From an uncultured Ralstonia sp. (GTDB lineage: Bacteria; Pseudomonadota; Gammaproteobacteria; Burkholderiales; Burkholderiaceae), in contig CAJXMR010000030.1 of the NCBI GenBank assembly GCA_913056305.1, positions 1 through 36,030 of the forward strand: a stretch of DNA of 36,030 nt, in the 5' to 3' direction. Position numbers and translations under genes: made by a program. Numbering within the stretch: position 1 is the stretch's first letter; the number at the start of each line of letters is the position of its first letter. Positions 16,441 through 24,477 of this stretch are shown here, piece by piece. Below the pieces are notes generated by a model. The model saw nothing but the letters and a program-made list of their open reading frames with translations, ran no database searches and was not told where the DNA came from.

Positions 16441-18162
16441 TTGACGACGTTTACCGCACAGGAATACGACTACATCATCGCGGGCGCGGGCTCGGCCGGC
16501 TGCGTGCTGGCCGCGCGCCTGACCGAAGACCCCGACGTGACCGTGCTGCTGCTTGAGGCGGGCGGCCCCGACCATCGCTGGGATTTCCGCACGCAGATGC
16601 CGGCTGCGCTGGCCATGCCGCTGCAGGGCACGACCTACAACTGGGCCTACGAGACCGAGCCCGAGCCGCACATGAACAACCGCCGTATGGCGCAGGGGCG
16701 CGGCAAGGGGCTGGGCGGCTCGTCGCTCATCAACGGCATGTGTTTCATCCGCGGCAACGCGATGGACTACGAGCGCTGGGCGAGTGATTTCCAGCTCGAT
16801 GACTGGACGTACGCCGATTGCCTGCCGTACTTCCGCAAGTCGGAGACGTACGACAAGGGCGCCAACGATTGGCACGGCGACTCTGGCCCGCTGCACGTCA
16901 CCACGCCCAAGCAGGACAACAGCCTGCTGTTCCACGCCTTCATCGAGGCGGGCGAGCAGGCCGGCATCCCGCGCACCGATGACCTGAACGGCTATCGCCA
17001 GGAAGGCCTGGGCCCGATGGATCGCACCGTCACCGCCAAGGGCCGCCGCTGCAGCACGTCGCTGGCGTATCTCGACCGCGCGCGCCGCCGCTCCACGCTG
17101 ACGGTGCTGCCGCGCGTGCTGGCCGATCGCGTGGTGTTCGAAGGCACGCGTGCCGTGGGCGTCGAGGCCTTGATGGACGGCGAGCGCCACACCTGGCGCG
17201 CGCGCCGCGAGGTGATCGTCAGCAGCGGGGCGATCGCCTCACCGCAGCTGCTGATGCGCTCGGGTGTGGGCAATGCCGATGAGCTGCGCGCGCTCGGTAT
17301 CCACTCGGTCGCGCACCTGCCGGGCGTGGGCGAGAACCTGCAGGACCACTTGGAGATGTACATCCAGTACGAGTGCATCCGGCCGGTGTCGATCTACCCG
17401 GCCACGCTTTGGTACAACAAGCCGAAGGTCGCGGCGGAGTGGTACTGGAACGGCACCGGCCCCGGCGCCAGCAACCACTTTGAGGCGGGTGGCTTCATCC
17501 GCACCGACGACAGCGTCGAGTGGCCGAACATCCAGTACCACTTCCTGCCGCTGGCCGTGAACTATGACGGCAGCAACCCGGTACGCATGCACGGCTTCCA
17601 GTGCCACGTCGGGTCGATGCGCTCGCCGTCCACCGGCCACGTCAAGCTCGCCTCGCGCGACCCACGCGACAAGCCGCGCATCCTCTTCAACTACATGGCG
17701 CACGACGTGGATTGGCGCGAGTTCCGCGCCGGCGTGCGCATCACGCGCGACATCATCGCGCAGCGCGCGTTCGACGCGTACCGTGGCCGCGAGATCAGCC
17801 CCGGCCCGAACGTACAGACCGATGCCGAGATCGACGCCTTCGTGCGCAGCCACGCCGAGACCGCGCTGCACCCGTCGTGCACCTGCAAGATGGGCACGGC
17901 CGATGACCCGATGGCCGTGGTCGACAACGAGGGCCGCGTGCACGGGCTCGAAGGCCTGCGCGTGGTCGATGCGTCGATCATGCCGCGCATCGTCACCGGC
18001 AACCTGAACGCGCCGACCATCATGATCGCGGAGAAGATCGCCGACCGCATGCGCGGCGTGGCGCCGCTCGCGCGCTCCGATGCGGCGTTCTACGTGGCCG
18101 GCAAGTCGCCGCTGCAGGCGCCGGCCAAGGCACTGATCGCCGACGAACTGGTGACGCCGTAA
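16441..18162 (+). CDS. betA: Choline dehydrogenase (GMC oxidoreductase)
   Basis: BetA is an FAD-dependent GMC enzyme that oxidises choline to betaine aldehyde and can carry it on to betaine. The 573-residue protein opens with the Rossmann motif A-G-A-G-S-A-G (14-20) and the ribose-binding E-A-G-G (39-42). The GMC signature follows ([16 protein letters not shown]), and near the C-terminus the catalytic His in [10 protein letters not shown] and [13 protein letters not shown]. The start is read as TTG at 16441, with GGGAGGG at 16428-16434. The length is close to E. coli BetA. Its stop shares a base with the following porin ATG, so the genes are coupled. Confidence 0.9.
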   Translation: MTTFTAQEYDYIIAGAGSAGCVLAARLTEDPDVTVLLLEAGGPDHRWDFRTQMPAALAMPLQGTTYNWAYETEPEPHMNNRRMAQGRGKGLGGSSLINGMCFIRGNAMDYERWASDFQLDDWTYADCLPYFRKSETYDKGANDWHGDSGPLHVTTPKQDNSLLFHAFIEAGEQAGIPRTDDLNGYRQEGLGPMDRTVTAKGRRCSTSLAYLDRARRRSTLTVLPRVLADRVVFEGTRAVGVEALMDGERHTWRARREVIVSSGAIASPQLLMRSGVGNADELRALGIHSVAHLPGVGENLQDHLEMYIQYECIRPVSIYPATLWYNKPKVAAEWYWNGTGPGASNHFEAGGFIRTDDSVEWPNIQYHFLPLAVNYDGSNPVRMHGFQCHVGSMRSPSTGHVKLASRDPRDKPRILFNYMAHDVDWREFRAGVRITRDIIAQRAFDAYRGREISPGPNVQTDAEIDAFVRSHAETALHPSCTCKMGTADDPMAVVDNEGRVHGLEGLRVVDASIMPRIVTGNLNAPTIMIAEKIADRMRGVAPLARSDAAFYVAGKSPLQAPAKALIADELVTP

Positions 18163-18971
18163 TGCGCTGGCGCAGGGCTGCGACGATGCTGGGCGGGGTG
18201 GCGGCGTGTGCCGCAGCGCTGCCCGTGTGCGCGGGCGAGCTGCCGGCCAGCGACGAGAAGCGCTGGTCGGCCAACGCATCCGTCGTCTCGCAATACGTGT
18301 CGCGCGGCCTGCGCCAGACGTGGGGCCATCCTGCCGTGCAGGCTGGCCTCGACTATGCGGCACCAAGCGGCTTCTATGCTGGCGTGTGGGGCTCGCAGGT
18401 GAGCGACCACGTCATCGCCGGCGGCCATGCGGAGATCGATACCTACCTCGGCTACGCCACCACCGTCGCGCACGACATCGAGCTGACCACCGGCCTGTAT
18501 CGCTACTGGTACCCTGGCGCGCGCTACGACAAGGCCATCGGTGGCGGCCCGGCCACCGGCTACGGCTATACCGAATGGATGGCCGGTGCGGGCTGGCGCG
18601 GCGTGTCGGTCAAGCTGTGGACGTCGCTCTCCAACTACTTCGGCTTCGACGGCAATTCGCTGGCCGATGGTATCGACCAAGGCAGCCGTGGCTCGACCTA
18701 CGCCGAGGCCAACTGGGCCGTGCCGCTGCCCAATGACTTCGCGCTCGGCCTGCACATCGGCCACGAGCACGTGCGCCACCACAGCGCATTCGGCTTCACC
18801 GACTACCGCGTCGAGCTGTCGCGGCCGATCAACAAGCACCTGACGCTGTCCGCCGCCTTCACCGGCGCGGACGCGCCCGCTTACGCCAACCTGCCTTCGG
18901 TGCGCAACGGCGCCGACCACATGACGCTCGGCCGGCGCACGGTCGTGCTCAAGCTGACGGCGACGTACTGA
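18162..18971 (+). CDS. TorF-family putative outer-membrane porin
   Basis: The 269-residue product has a signal peptide (cleavage expected after V-C-A, residue 24) and then many alternating hydrophobic/polar strands with aromatic residues, as in an outer-membrane beta-barrel. The sequence (S-A-N-A-S-V-V-S-Q-Y-V-S-R-G-L-R-Q-T, then Y-A-G-V-W-G-S-Q-V) fits the TorF family of putative porins. It starts within the betA stop codon (TAATG), so it belongs to the bet operon. A role in letting choline or betaine through the outer membrane is suggested by that coupling alone. Confidence 0.8.
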   Translation: MRWRRAATMLGGVAACAAALPVCAGELPASDEKRWSANASVVSQYVSRGLRQTWGHPAVQAGLDYAAPSGFYAGVWGSQVSDHVIAGGHAEIDTYLGYATTVAHDIELTTGLYRYWYPGARYDKAIGGGPATGYGYTEWMAGAGWRGVSVKLWTSLSNYFGFDGNSLADGIDQGSRGSTYAEANWAVPLPNDFALGLHIGHEHVRHHSAFGFTDYRVELSRPINKHLTLSAAFTGADAPAYANLPSVRNGADHMTLGRRTVVLKLTATY

Positions 18972-19037
18972 GCGGCGGGCGGCGGCGTGTTTCCTTCCCC
19001 CCTTTCCCCACAACCTTCGCTCTGAGAGCAACACACC

Positions 19038-19340
19038 ATGGCCTCCCTGGGTTTTACCGACGTTGTCGGTCTGGTCGGCGTCGCCGCTTATGTTTCCGCG
19101 CACTTTGGCGTGCAGGTCCTGCACAAGCCGCCGACCGGCGCGTTTGCCGTCCGCCTCAACCTGCTCGGACCTGCCTGCATCCTGATCTCGCTGATGGGCG
19201 CGTTCAACCTGGCGTCGTTCCTGACGCAGTGCTTCTGGCTCGGGCTCACGCTGATCGGCTGGTGGCGCAACAAGCAGGCGGGGCGGCAGGTGGTGGATAA
19301 CCTGGGCGGGCCGCGCCCGGGGCAGCCGGCGCAGCATTGA
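19038..19340 (+). CDS. Small membrane protein, CBU_0592-like
   Basis: The 100-residue product has three hydrophobic segments (about 5-25, 37-58 and 59-80) and a polar C-terminal tail. The pattern D-V-V-G-L-V-G-V-A-A-Y near the N-terminus and R-L-N-L-L-G-P in the middle fits the CBU_0592 family of short uncharacterised membrane proteins. It follows the TorF gene by 66 bp and precedes a terminator, so it is probably the last gene of the bet operon. Function unknown. Confidence 0.7.
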   Translation: MASLGFTDVVGLVGVAAYVSAHFGVQVLHKPPTGAFAVRLNLLGPACILISLMGAFNLASFLTQCFWLGLTLIGWWRNKQAGRQVVDNLGGPRPGQPAQH

Positions 19341-19360
19341 GCCCGAGGCTTGCCGCAACG

Positions 19361-19386
19361 ACCGCGCCACCGTGCGCGGTTTTTTT
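19361..19386 (+). terminator. Rho-independent terminator ending the bet operon
   Basis: ACCGCGC (19361-19367) pairs with GCGCGGT (19374-19380) over a 6-base loop, and a run of seven T (19380-19386) follows. Confidence 0.8.
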
Positions 19387-19395
19387 GTGCCCGCG

Positions 19396-20286
19396 TTACG
19401 TGCTGAACGCGGCGACAACGTGATCGACGAAGCTGCGCAGCTTGGGCGTCGGCCGCCGGTCGGGGGAGTACAGCAGGTGGATCGGCAGGGACGGCGGGTC
19501 GTAGTCCGACAGCAGCTGGACCAGCCGGCCGGTGGCTAGGTCGTCCTGCACCAGCTCAAGCGGCTGCAGGATGATCCCCAGCCCTTCGAGCGCCGCCATG
19601 CGCAACCCCGCGCCATTGTTGATCGAGAAGCGGCTTTTGACCCGCACCGTGTGCCGCTCTTGTGCGCGCTCGAACTCCCAATTGAGTGCCGTCGGCTGCG
19701 CCCAGTAGGCGAAGCCCAGGCATTCGTGGCCTTCCAGATCAGCGGGGTGCATGGGCGTGCCGTGCGCGGCCAGATACGCGGGCGAGGCGCAGACCACCAG
19801 CCGATACGGCATGAGCTTTCGCGCGATCAGGCCCGAGTCCGCCAGTGGGGCGATGCGGATCACCGCGTCATAGCCTTCGTCGACCAGGTCGACGATGCGG
19901 TCGGACAGCGTCAGCTCGACCTGCACCTCGGGGTAGGCCCGCAGGTACGACGCCAGCATCGGCACCAGGCAATGCACGCCAAAGCTGATCGGCGCGTTGA
20001 CGCGCAGCGTGCCGCGCGGTGCGGCCTGCAGGTTGGCGGCGAGCGCGTCGACCGCTTCGGCTTCGGCCAGCACCGCGCGACTGCGCTCGTAGAAGGCACG
20101 GCCGGCCTCGGTCAGGCTCTGGCGGCGCGTGGTGCGGTTGATCAGCCGCATGCCGTAGTGCGCCTCCAGAAACCGCACGTGCTTGCCGACCATCTGCGAC
20201 GACAGGCTCAGCGCCGCCCCGGCCGCGGCGAACGAACCCGTTTCGGCGGCTTTGACAAAGACCGCCATGCTCGTGAGTCGATCCAT
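19396..20286 (-). CDS. LysR-family transcriptional regulator
   Basis: A 296-residue LysR regulator: winged HTH at residues 1-60 (F-V-K-A-A-E-T-G-S-F-A-A-A-G-A-A-L-S-L-S-S-Q) and an effector-binding domain from about 90 (G-T-L-R-V-N-A-P-I-S-F-G). S-S-Q-M-V-G-K-H-V in the recognition helix and R-L-I-N-R-T-T-R-R belong to the large CrgA/DsdC-like group. It is divergent from the dehydrogenase gene at 20391, the usual arrangement for a LysR protein and its target, and a 15-bp palindrome lies directly upstream of its ATG. The effector is unknown. Confidence 0.9.
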   Translation of the reverse strand: MDRLTSMAVFVKAAETGSFAAAGAALSLSSQMVGKHVRFLEAHYGMRLINRTTRRQSLTEAGRAFYERSRAVLAEAEAVDALAANLQAAPRGTLRVNAPISFGVHCLVPMLASYLRAYPEVQVELTLSDRIVDLVDEGYDAVIRIAPLADSGLIARKLMPYRLVVCASPAYLAAHGTPMHPADLEGHECLGFAYWAQPTALNWEFERAQERHTVRVKSRFSINNGAGLRMAALEGLGIILQPLELVQDDLATGRLVQLLSDYDPPSLPIHLLYSPDRRPTPKLRSFVDHVVAAFST

Positions 20287-20301
20287 GATTAGAAACTAAT
20301 C
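20287..20301. promoter_or_regulatory. Candidate LysR operator (perfect palindrome)
   Basis: GATTAGAAACTAATC is a perfect palindrome with a 3-bp centre, touching the ATG of the LysR gene. It is a plausible autoregulatory site in the divergent intergenic region. It does not fit the T-N11-A spacing exactly. Confidence 0.4.
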
Positions 20302-20390
20302 GTTCCAATACATGGATTGATAGCACGATTTATCTTCAGATTGGCGCTAAATATAGTCGTGGTTCCTTCATTCCCTTACGGAGAACCACC

Positions 20391-21380
20391 ATGGCGCGCG
20401 TTGTACGCATCCACCAGAACGGCGGCCCCGAAGTGCTGCGCTTCGACGAGATCGAGGTTGCCCCGCCCGGGCCCGGCGAAATCACGCTGCGGGTCAAGGC
20501 GCTGGGCCTGAACCGGGCCGAATCGATGTTCCGCTCGGGGCTGTATGTCGAGGCCACCCCGTTTCCGGCGCGGCTGGGCTATGAGGCAGCGGGCGTCGTC
20601 AGCGCCATCGGCGAGGGCGTGACCGGCTTTGCCATCGGCGATGCGGTGAGCGTGGTGCCGCCGCTGTCGATCACGCGCTGGGGCATGTACGGCGAAGTGG
20701 CGACGGTGCCAGCCGAGGTGGTGGTCAAGCACCCGGCGTCGCTGGGCTGGACCGAGGCGGCGGCGCTATGGATGCAGTATGTGACGGTGTGGGGCGCACT
20801 GATCGACCTCGCCAAGCTGCAGCGGGGCGATGCGGTCATCATCACCGCCGCATCGAGCAGCGTGGGCCTGGCGGCGATCCAGGTTGCGCGGATGTTGGGC
20901 GCCACCGCCATTGCCACCACGCGCACCAGCGACAAGGCGCAGGCGCTGCGCGAGGCCGGCGCGGATCACGTGATCGTCACGCAGGACGAAGACCTGGTCG
21001 CCCGCGTGCGGGACATCACCGCAGGCAAGGGCGCGCGCGTGGCATTCGACCCCATCGCCGGCCCGCTCGTGCAGCAACTGGCCGAGGCGCTGGCGCACGA
21101 CGGCATCCTCATCGAGTACGGCGCATTGAGCAGCGGGCCTGCCGCGTACCCGGTCTTCCCGGTGCTGGGCAAGATGCTGAGCGTGCACGGCTATCAGTAC
21201 AAGCTGGTGGTGCGGGATCCTGCCAAGCTGGCGGCGGCCAAGCGCTTCATTCTCGACGGTTTGGCCTCCGGTGCGCTCAAGCCGGTGATCGACCGCATCT
21301 TCCCGCTCGAGCAGATCGTTGATGCGCACCGCTATCTGGAATCCAACCAGCAGTTCGGCAAGATCGTCGTGACGGTCTGA
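20391..21380 (+). CDS. MDR-family NAD(P)H:quinone oxidoreductase-like dehydrogenase
   Basis: A 329-residue member of the medium-chain dehydrogenase family: GroES-like domain (G-L-N-R-A-E, then P-x-R-L-G-Y-E-A-A-G-V-V) and a Rossmann domain with A-A-S-S-S-V-G-L-A-A-I-Q. The usual structural and catalytic zinc cysteines are missing, so it belongs with zeta-crystallin/quinone reductases rather than true alcohol dehydrogenases. T-T-R-T-S-D-K after the second strand suggests NADPH preference. GGAG lies 7 bp before the ATG. It is probably controlled by the divergent LysR gene. The substrate is unknown; reactive aldehydes or quinones are typical of the family. Confidence 0.88.
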   Translation: MARVVRIHQNGGPEVLRFDEIEVAPPGPGEITLRVKALGLNRAESMFRSGLYVEATPFPARLGYEAAGVVSAIGEGVTGFAIGDAVSVVPPLSITRWGMYGEVATVPAEVVVKHPASLGWTEAAALWMQYVTVWGALIDLAKLQRGDAVIITAASSSVGLAAIQVARMLGATAIATTRTSDKAQALREAGADHVIVTQDEDLVARVRDITAGKGARVAFDPIAGPLVQQLAEALAHDGILIEYGALSSGPAAYPVFPVLGKMLSVHGYQYKLVVRDPAKLAAAKRFILDGLASGALKPVIDRIFPLEQIVDAHRYLESNQQFGKIVVTV

Positions 21381-21402
21381 ACGGGGCGGGGCGCGATGGC
21401 CG

Positions 21403-21669
21403 TCAGACTGTCCGGGCGAACGTATCCGGATGGCGCAGCAGGGCCAGGACCAGCGCCCGCGCCCGGGCTCGGCCCTGCTCGAGCGCATCGGCCAATGACG
21501 CCATGTTCCCCGCCACAAATGACTCGCGAAACGCCGGACCGCCCGCCCGCGCGGCGACGGTCTGCGCCGGATGCATCACCTGATACGTGACCACGATTCC
21601 GCGTCCGGACGCGCGCTCGGCTGAGCACGCCACGTGGTAGCCCTGGTAGAGAAAGCGATCGTGCGCCAT
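21403..21669 (-). CDS. Hypothetical protein, 88 residues
   Basis: The product starts M-A-H-D-R-F-L-Y-Q-G-Y and ends with an amphipathic helix (L-A-D-A-L-E-Q-G-R-A-R-A-R-A-L-V-L-A-L-L-R). There is no signal peptide, membrane segment or recognised domain. The ATG at 21669 is used; a TTG directly before it would add one residue. It is convergent with the dehydrogenase gene, ending 22 bp from it. The first half (H-V-A-C-S-A-E-R..G-x-G-I-V-V-T-Y-Q-V) could be a small beta sheet, and the composition looks coding, but it might be an orphan. Confidence 0.5.
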   Translation of the reverse strand: MAHDRFLYQGYHVACSAERASGRGIVVTYQVMHPAQTVAARAGGPAFRESFVAGNMASLADALEQGRARARALVLALLRHPDTFARTV

Positions 21670-21915
21670 CAATGGCCTTGTTCCGGCCTGCGGGCGTCAG
21701 TGCTCCGCAGCCATGCGTTGCAGCATGCCGCCTGACCATGACAACACGAGGATGCGATGCCTTCGCCGCGCCAATATGCGGCGTCGCACATTGTTGGCGT
21801 CGGATGAACAGTCTTTTCTTCGATGTCACATTTATCCGGCAAGGGCAACGATCTATTCTGCCTTCAAGCGCAAGAACATGAGCGCACCCGAACACCCAGG
21901 CACAAGGAGCCGATC

Positions 21916-22482
21916 ATGAACACCCGTCTCGCAACCGCTTTCTCCCGTCGTACCCTGCTGGCCCTGGTGGCCACCCTGTCTGCCTCCGCCACGCTGCTGT
22001 CGGCCCAACCGGCCGCCGCCGCCGTGCAGGGCAGCGCCGATCCGTACACACAAGGCGCCGTCGCCAAGGCTGACCCGTACACCCAGGGCGCCGCCAAGTT
22101 CGACGTCTATACGCAAGGTGCTGTCGGCAAGGCCGATCCGTACACCGACGGCGCTGCCGCCAAGTTCGATCCGTACACGCAAGGCGCGGATCGCCAAGCC
22201 GACACCTACGGCTATCTGTCGTGGAAGAACGACCGCTTCGATCCGTACACCCAAGGCACCGACCGTCAGGCCGACACCTACGGCTACCTGTCGTGGAAGA
22301 ACGACCGCTTTGATCCGTACACCCAGGGCACCGATCGCCAAGCCGATACCTACGGCTATCTGGCCCGTGTCGGCGACCGCTTCGATCCGTACACCCAAGG
22401 CGCCGATCGCCAAGCCGATACCTACGGCTACCTGTCGTGGAATGGTGACGTGAGCTATCCGAACGCCGCTTCGCGCGCCTGA
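21916..22482 (+). CDS. Secreted repeat protein with eight D-P-Y-T-Q-G motifs
   Basis: The 188-residue product has a signal peptide (about 1-36, twin Arg at 11-12, Ala-rich end) and a mature part that is almost all repeats. Residues 41-83 hold four short units of 10-11 residues (A-D-P-Y-T-Q-G-A-x-x-K, with F-D-V-Y-T-Q-G and A-D-P-Y-T-D-G variants). Residues 84-179 hold four units of exactly 24 residues, each F-D-P-Y-T-Q-G-[AT]-D-R-Q-A-D-T-Y-G-Y-L followed by six more residues. There are no Cys residues in the mature part, and Tyr, Asp and Gln are enriched. AAGGAG (21904-21909) supports the ATG. The repeats might bind metal, self-assemble or coat the cell; no function is known to me. Confidence 0.85.
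   Translation: MNTRLATAFSRRTLLALVATLSASATLLSAQPAAAAVQGSADPYTQGAVAKADPYTQGAAKFDVYTQGAVGKADPYTDGAAAKFDPYTQGADRQADTYGYLSWKNDRFDPYTQGTDRQADTYGYLSWKNDRFDPYTQGTDRQADTYGYLARVGDRFDPYTQGADRQADTYGYLSWNGDVSYPNAASRA
22165..22452 (+). repeat. Four in-frame 72-bp tandem repeats
   Basis: Units start at 22165, 22237, 22309 and 22381, each 72 bp and in frame, coding for the 24-residue repeats of the secreted protein. They differ mostly at third codon positions, except for changes at the end of units 3 and 4. A degenerate 30-33-bp repeat precedes them at 22036-22164. Confidence 0.9.
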
Positions 22483-22500
22483 TTCCGCCGCACCAGAGCA

Positions 22501-22534
22501 AAAGGGCCTTGGGGTGTAACCCAAGGCCCTTTTT
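22501..22534. terminator. Bidirectional terminator between the repeat protein and lipA
   Basis: An 11-bp stem (22503-22513 with 22520-22530) with loop GTGTAA is flanked by A residues on the left and by TTTT on the right. It serves the plus-strand repeat gene and, through the A-run, the minus-strand lipA. Confidence 0.88.
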
Positions 22535-22552
22535 GTTTGCGCTTAGCGCTGA

Positions 22553-23545
22553 TCAGACGACGCCGGCTTCGTGCGCCTGTTGATCGGCGTGGTACGAGCT
22601 GCGCACCATGGCACCCACGGCGGCGTGCGTGAAGCCCATCTCGTAGGCCTTCTCCTCGAACATCTTGAAGGTGTCCGGGTGCACGTAGCGCAGCACCGGC
22701 AGGTGGTGGCCCGACGGCGCCAGGTATTGGCCGATGGTCAGCATGTCGATGTCGTGCTCGCGCATGTCGCGCATGACTTCCAGGATCTCCTCGTCCGTCT
22801 CGCCCAGGCCGACCATCAGGCCGGACTTGGTCGGGGTGTTCGGGTTGCGGGCCTTGAAGTCCTTGAGCAGCTTGAGCGAGTGCGCATAGTCGGCGCCCGG
22901 GCGAGCCTGCTTGTACAGGCGCGGCACCGTTTCCAGGTTGTGGTTCATCACGTCCGGCGGGCATTCCTGGAGGATGTCCAGCGCCTTCTCCAGGCGGCCG
23001 CGGAAGTCCGGCACCAGCACCTCGATGCGGGTGGCCGGCGACAGCGCGCGCGTGCGCGAGATGCAATCGACGTAATGCTGGGCACCGCCGTCACGCAGGT
23101 CATCGCGGTCGACGCTGGTGATGACGACGTAGTTGAGCTTGAGCTGGGCGATGGTCTTGGCCAGGTTTTCCGGCTCGTTCACATCGAGCGGGTCCGGGCG
23201 GCCGTGGCCGACGTCGCAGAACGGGCAGCGGCGCGTGCACTTGTCGCCCATGATCATGAAGGTGGCCGTGCCCTTGCCGAAGCACTCGCCGATGTTCGGG
23301 CAGCTCGCCTCTTCGCACACCGTCACGAGATTGTTGGCGCGCAGGATGTCCTTGATCTCGTAGAAGCGCGAGTTGCCGGTGGCGGCACGCACGCGGATCC
23401 AGTCCGGCTTCTTGAGCTTCTCGGCCGGCACGATCTTGATGGGGATGCGCGCGGTCTTGTCGAGCGACTTCTGCTTGCGGGTGGCGTCGTACGGTTCGTT
23501 CGACGAGGCGGCGTTTTCTGCGGCGCCGGTGGCGGAATCGGTCAT
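22553..23545 (-). CDS. lipA: Lipoyl synthase
   Basis: LipA is a radical-SAM enzyme that inserts two sulfur atoms into octanoyl groups on lipoyl domains of 2-oxoacid dehydrogenases and the glycine cleavage H protein. Both iron-sulfur sites are visible: Cys77, Cys82 and Cys88 in [12 protein letters not shown] for the auxiliary cluster that donates sulfur, and Cys103, Cys107 and Cys110 in C-T-R-R-C-P-F-C for the SAM cluster. The C-terminal R-S-S-Y-H-A gives the conserved Ser ligand. The 330-residue length is normal. It lies 52 bp downstream of lipB in the same direction. Confidence 0.97.
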   Translation of the reverse strand: MTDSATGAAENAASSNEPYDATRKQKSLDKTARIPIKIVPAEKLKKPDWIRVRAATGNSRFYEIKDILRANNLVTVCEEASCPNIGECFGKGTATFMIMGDKCTRRCPFCDVGHGRPDPLDVNEPENLAKTIAQLKLNYVVITSVDRDDLRDGGAQHYVDCISRTRALSPATRIEVLVPDFRGRLEKALDILQECPPDVMNHNLETVPRLYKQARPGADYAHSLKLLKDFKARNPNTPTKSGLMVGLGETDEEILEVMRDMREHDIDMLTIGQYLAPSGHHLPVLRYVHPDTFKMFEEKAYEMGFTHAAVGAMVRSSYHADQQAHEAGVV

Positions 23546-23597
23546 CGTGTTCTCCGCACGGCTTGTGGCACGTGCATTCGGTACTGCGTGCCGGCTG

Positions 23598-24299
23598 CTA
23601 GCGGAAAGCGGCTACGGCGGGTTGCGCTTGCGCGCGTTGCTGCAATTGGGCGACCAGCGCATCGGCCAGTTCGCGCGAGAGTCGTTGCCAGTCGCTGGCG
23701 TCGACCTCGCGCCCGGTCGCATCGCGGGCACCGGCGGTCACCATGTCGACGGTTTCCAGGCCGGCATAGCCACACGGGTTGATCTGCGTGAAGGGCGACA
23801 GGTCCATCGCCAGGTTCAGGCTCACGCCGTGGTAGCTGCAGCCGTTGCGGATCTTCAGCCCCAGCGCGGCGATCTTGGCGCCAGCATGTGGCCCACCCTG
23901 CGGCCCGCTCGACAGGTAGATGCCGGGGGCGCCAGCCTTGCGTTCGGAGGCGACATTATACGTGGCGAGCGTCTCGATGACGGCCGCCTCGATGGCGTCG
24001 ACCAGGGCCTTCACGAACAGCCCGCGCCGGCGTAGATCGAGCAAGAGGTAGGCGACGACTTGGCCGGGGCCGTGGTAAGTGATCTGTCCGCCACGGTCGA
24101 CTTTCACCAGCGGGATGTTGCCGGGCGCCAACAGATGGGCCGGATCGCCGGCCAGCCCGAGCGTGAACACCGGCGGGTGCTCGACCAGCCAGATCGTGTC
24201 GGGGGTGTCGGGACCGCGCTGGGCGGTGAAGGCCTGCATGGCGTCGAAGCAGGTTGCGTAGTCCTGCAAACCGCGCTCGACGATGTCAATCGGAATCAT
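23598..24299 (-). CDS. lipB: Octanoyl-[ACP]:protein octanoyltransferase
   Basis: LipB moves octanoate from acyl carrier protein to lipoyl domains, supplying the substrate of LipA. The 233-residue protein has [11 protein letters not shown] (69-79), the acid/base Lys142 in G-A-K-I-A-A-L-G and the acyl-accepting Cys176 in N-P-C-G-Y-A-G. The ATG at 24299 gives the normal family length; the frame remains open upstream to 24413, but that adds a basic, non-conserved extension. It forms an operon with lipA. DUF493 (YbeD), next to lipB in enterobacteria, is 4 kb away here. Confidence 0.95.
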   Translation of the reverse strand: MIPIDIVERGLQDYATCFDAMQAFTAQRGPDTPDTIWLVEHPPVFTLGLAGDPAHLLAPGNIPLVKVDRGGQITYHGPGQVVAYLLLDLRRRGLFVKALVDAIEAAVIETLATYNVASERKAGAPGIYLSSGPQGGPHAGAKIAALGLKIRNGCSYHGVSLNLAMDLSPFTQINPCGYAGLETVDMVTAGARDATGREVDASDWQRLSRELADALVAQLQQRAQAQPAVAAFR

Positions 24300-24371
24300 G
24301 CCCGCGAGTGTAGCGCAGGGCCGGCGGCGGCGTTGGCCGCGCTTGCCCGACTTGCCGTCAGGGTCGGCCCC

Positions 24372-24414
24372 AAAAAAACGATGCCGGTGCGATGGGAGGC
24401 ATCGCGCCGGCATC
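24372..24414 (-). terminator. Terminator of the DUF2917 gene
   Basis: Read on the minus strand, a 15-bp stem with one mismatch (24400-24414 with 24380-24394) and a CCTCC loop is followed by seven T (24378-24372). Confidence 0.85.
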
Positions 24415-24418
24415 GGGC

Positions 24419-24440
24419 TTTCGTGGCACGTGCCACGAAA
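24419..24440. repeat. Perfect 22-bp palindrome
   Basis: TTTCGTGGCAC and its exact complement abut with no spacer, centred on CACGTG. It lies between the DUF2917 gene and its terminator. It may add to termination, protect the mRNA end or bind a protein. Confidence 0.6.
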
Positions 24441-24477
24441 GGATGCTGAAACAGGTTCGGTGGCTCAGGTGGCCAAT

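Noticed and set aside
20317..20357. Sigma-70 promoter for the MDR dehydrogenase (TTGATA ... TATAGT)
   Set aside because: The two hexamers are about 29 bp apart, too far for one promoter, and no better pair was found.
22036..22452. Regular repeats that could be taken for a CRISPR array
   Set aside because: The 72-bp units abut without spacers, keep one reading frame and follow a signal peptide and ribosome site; there are no cas genes.
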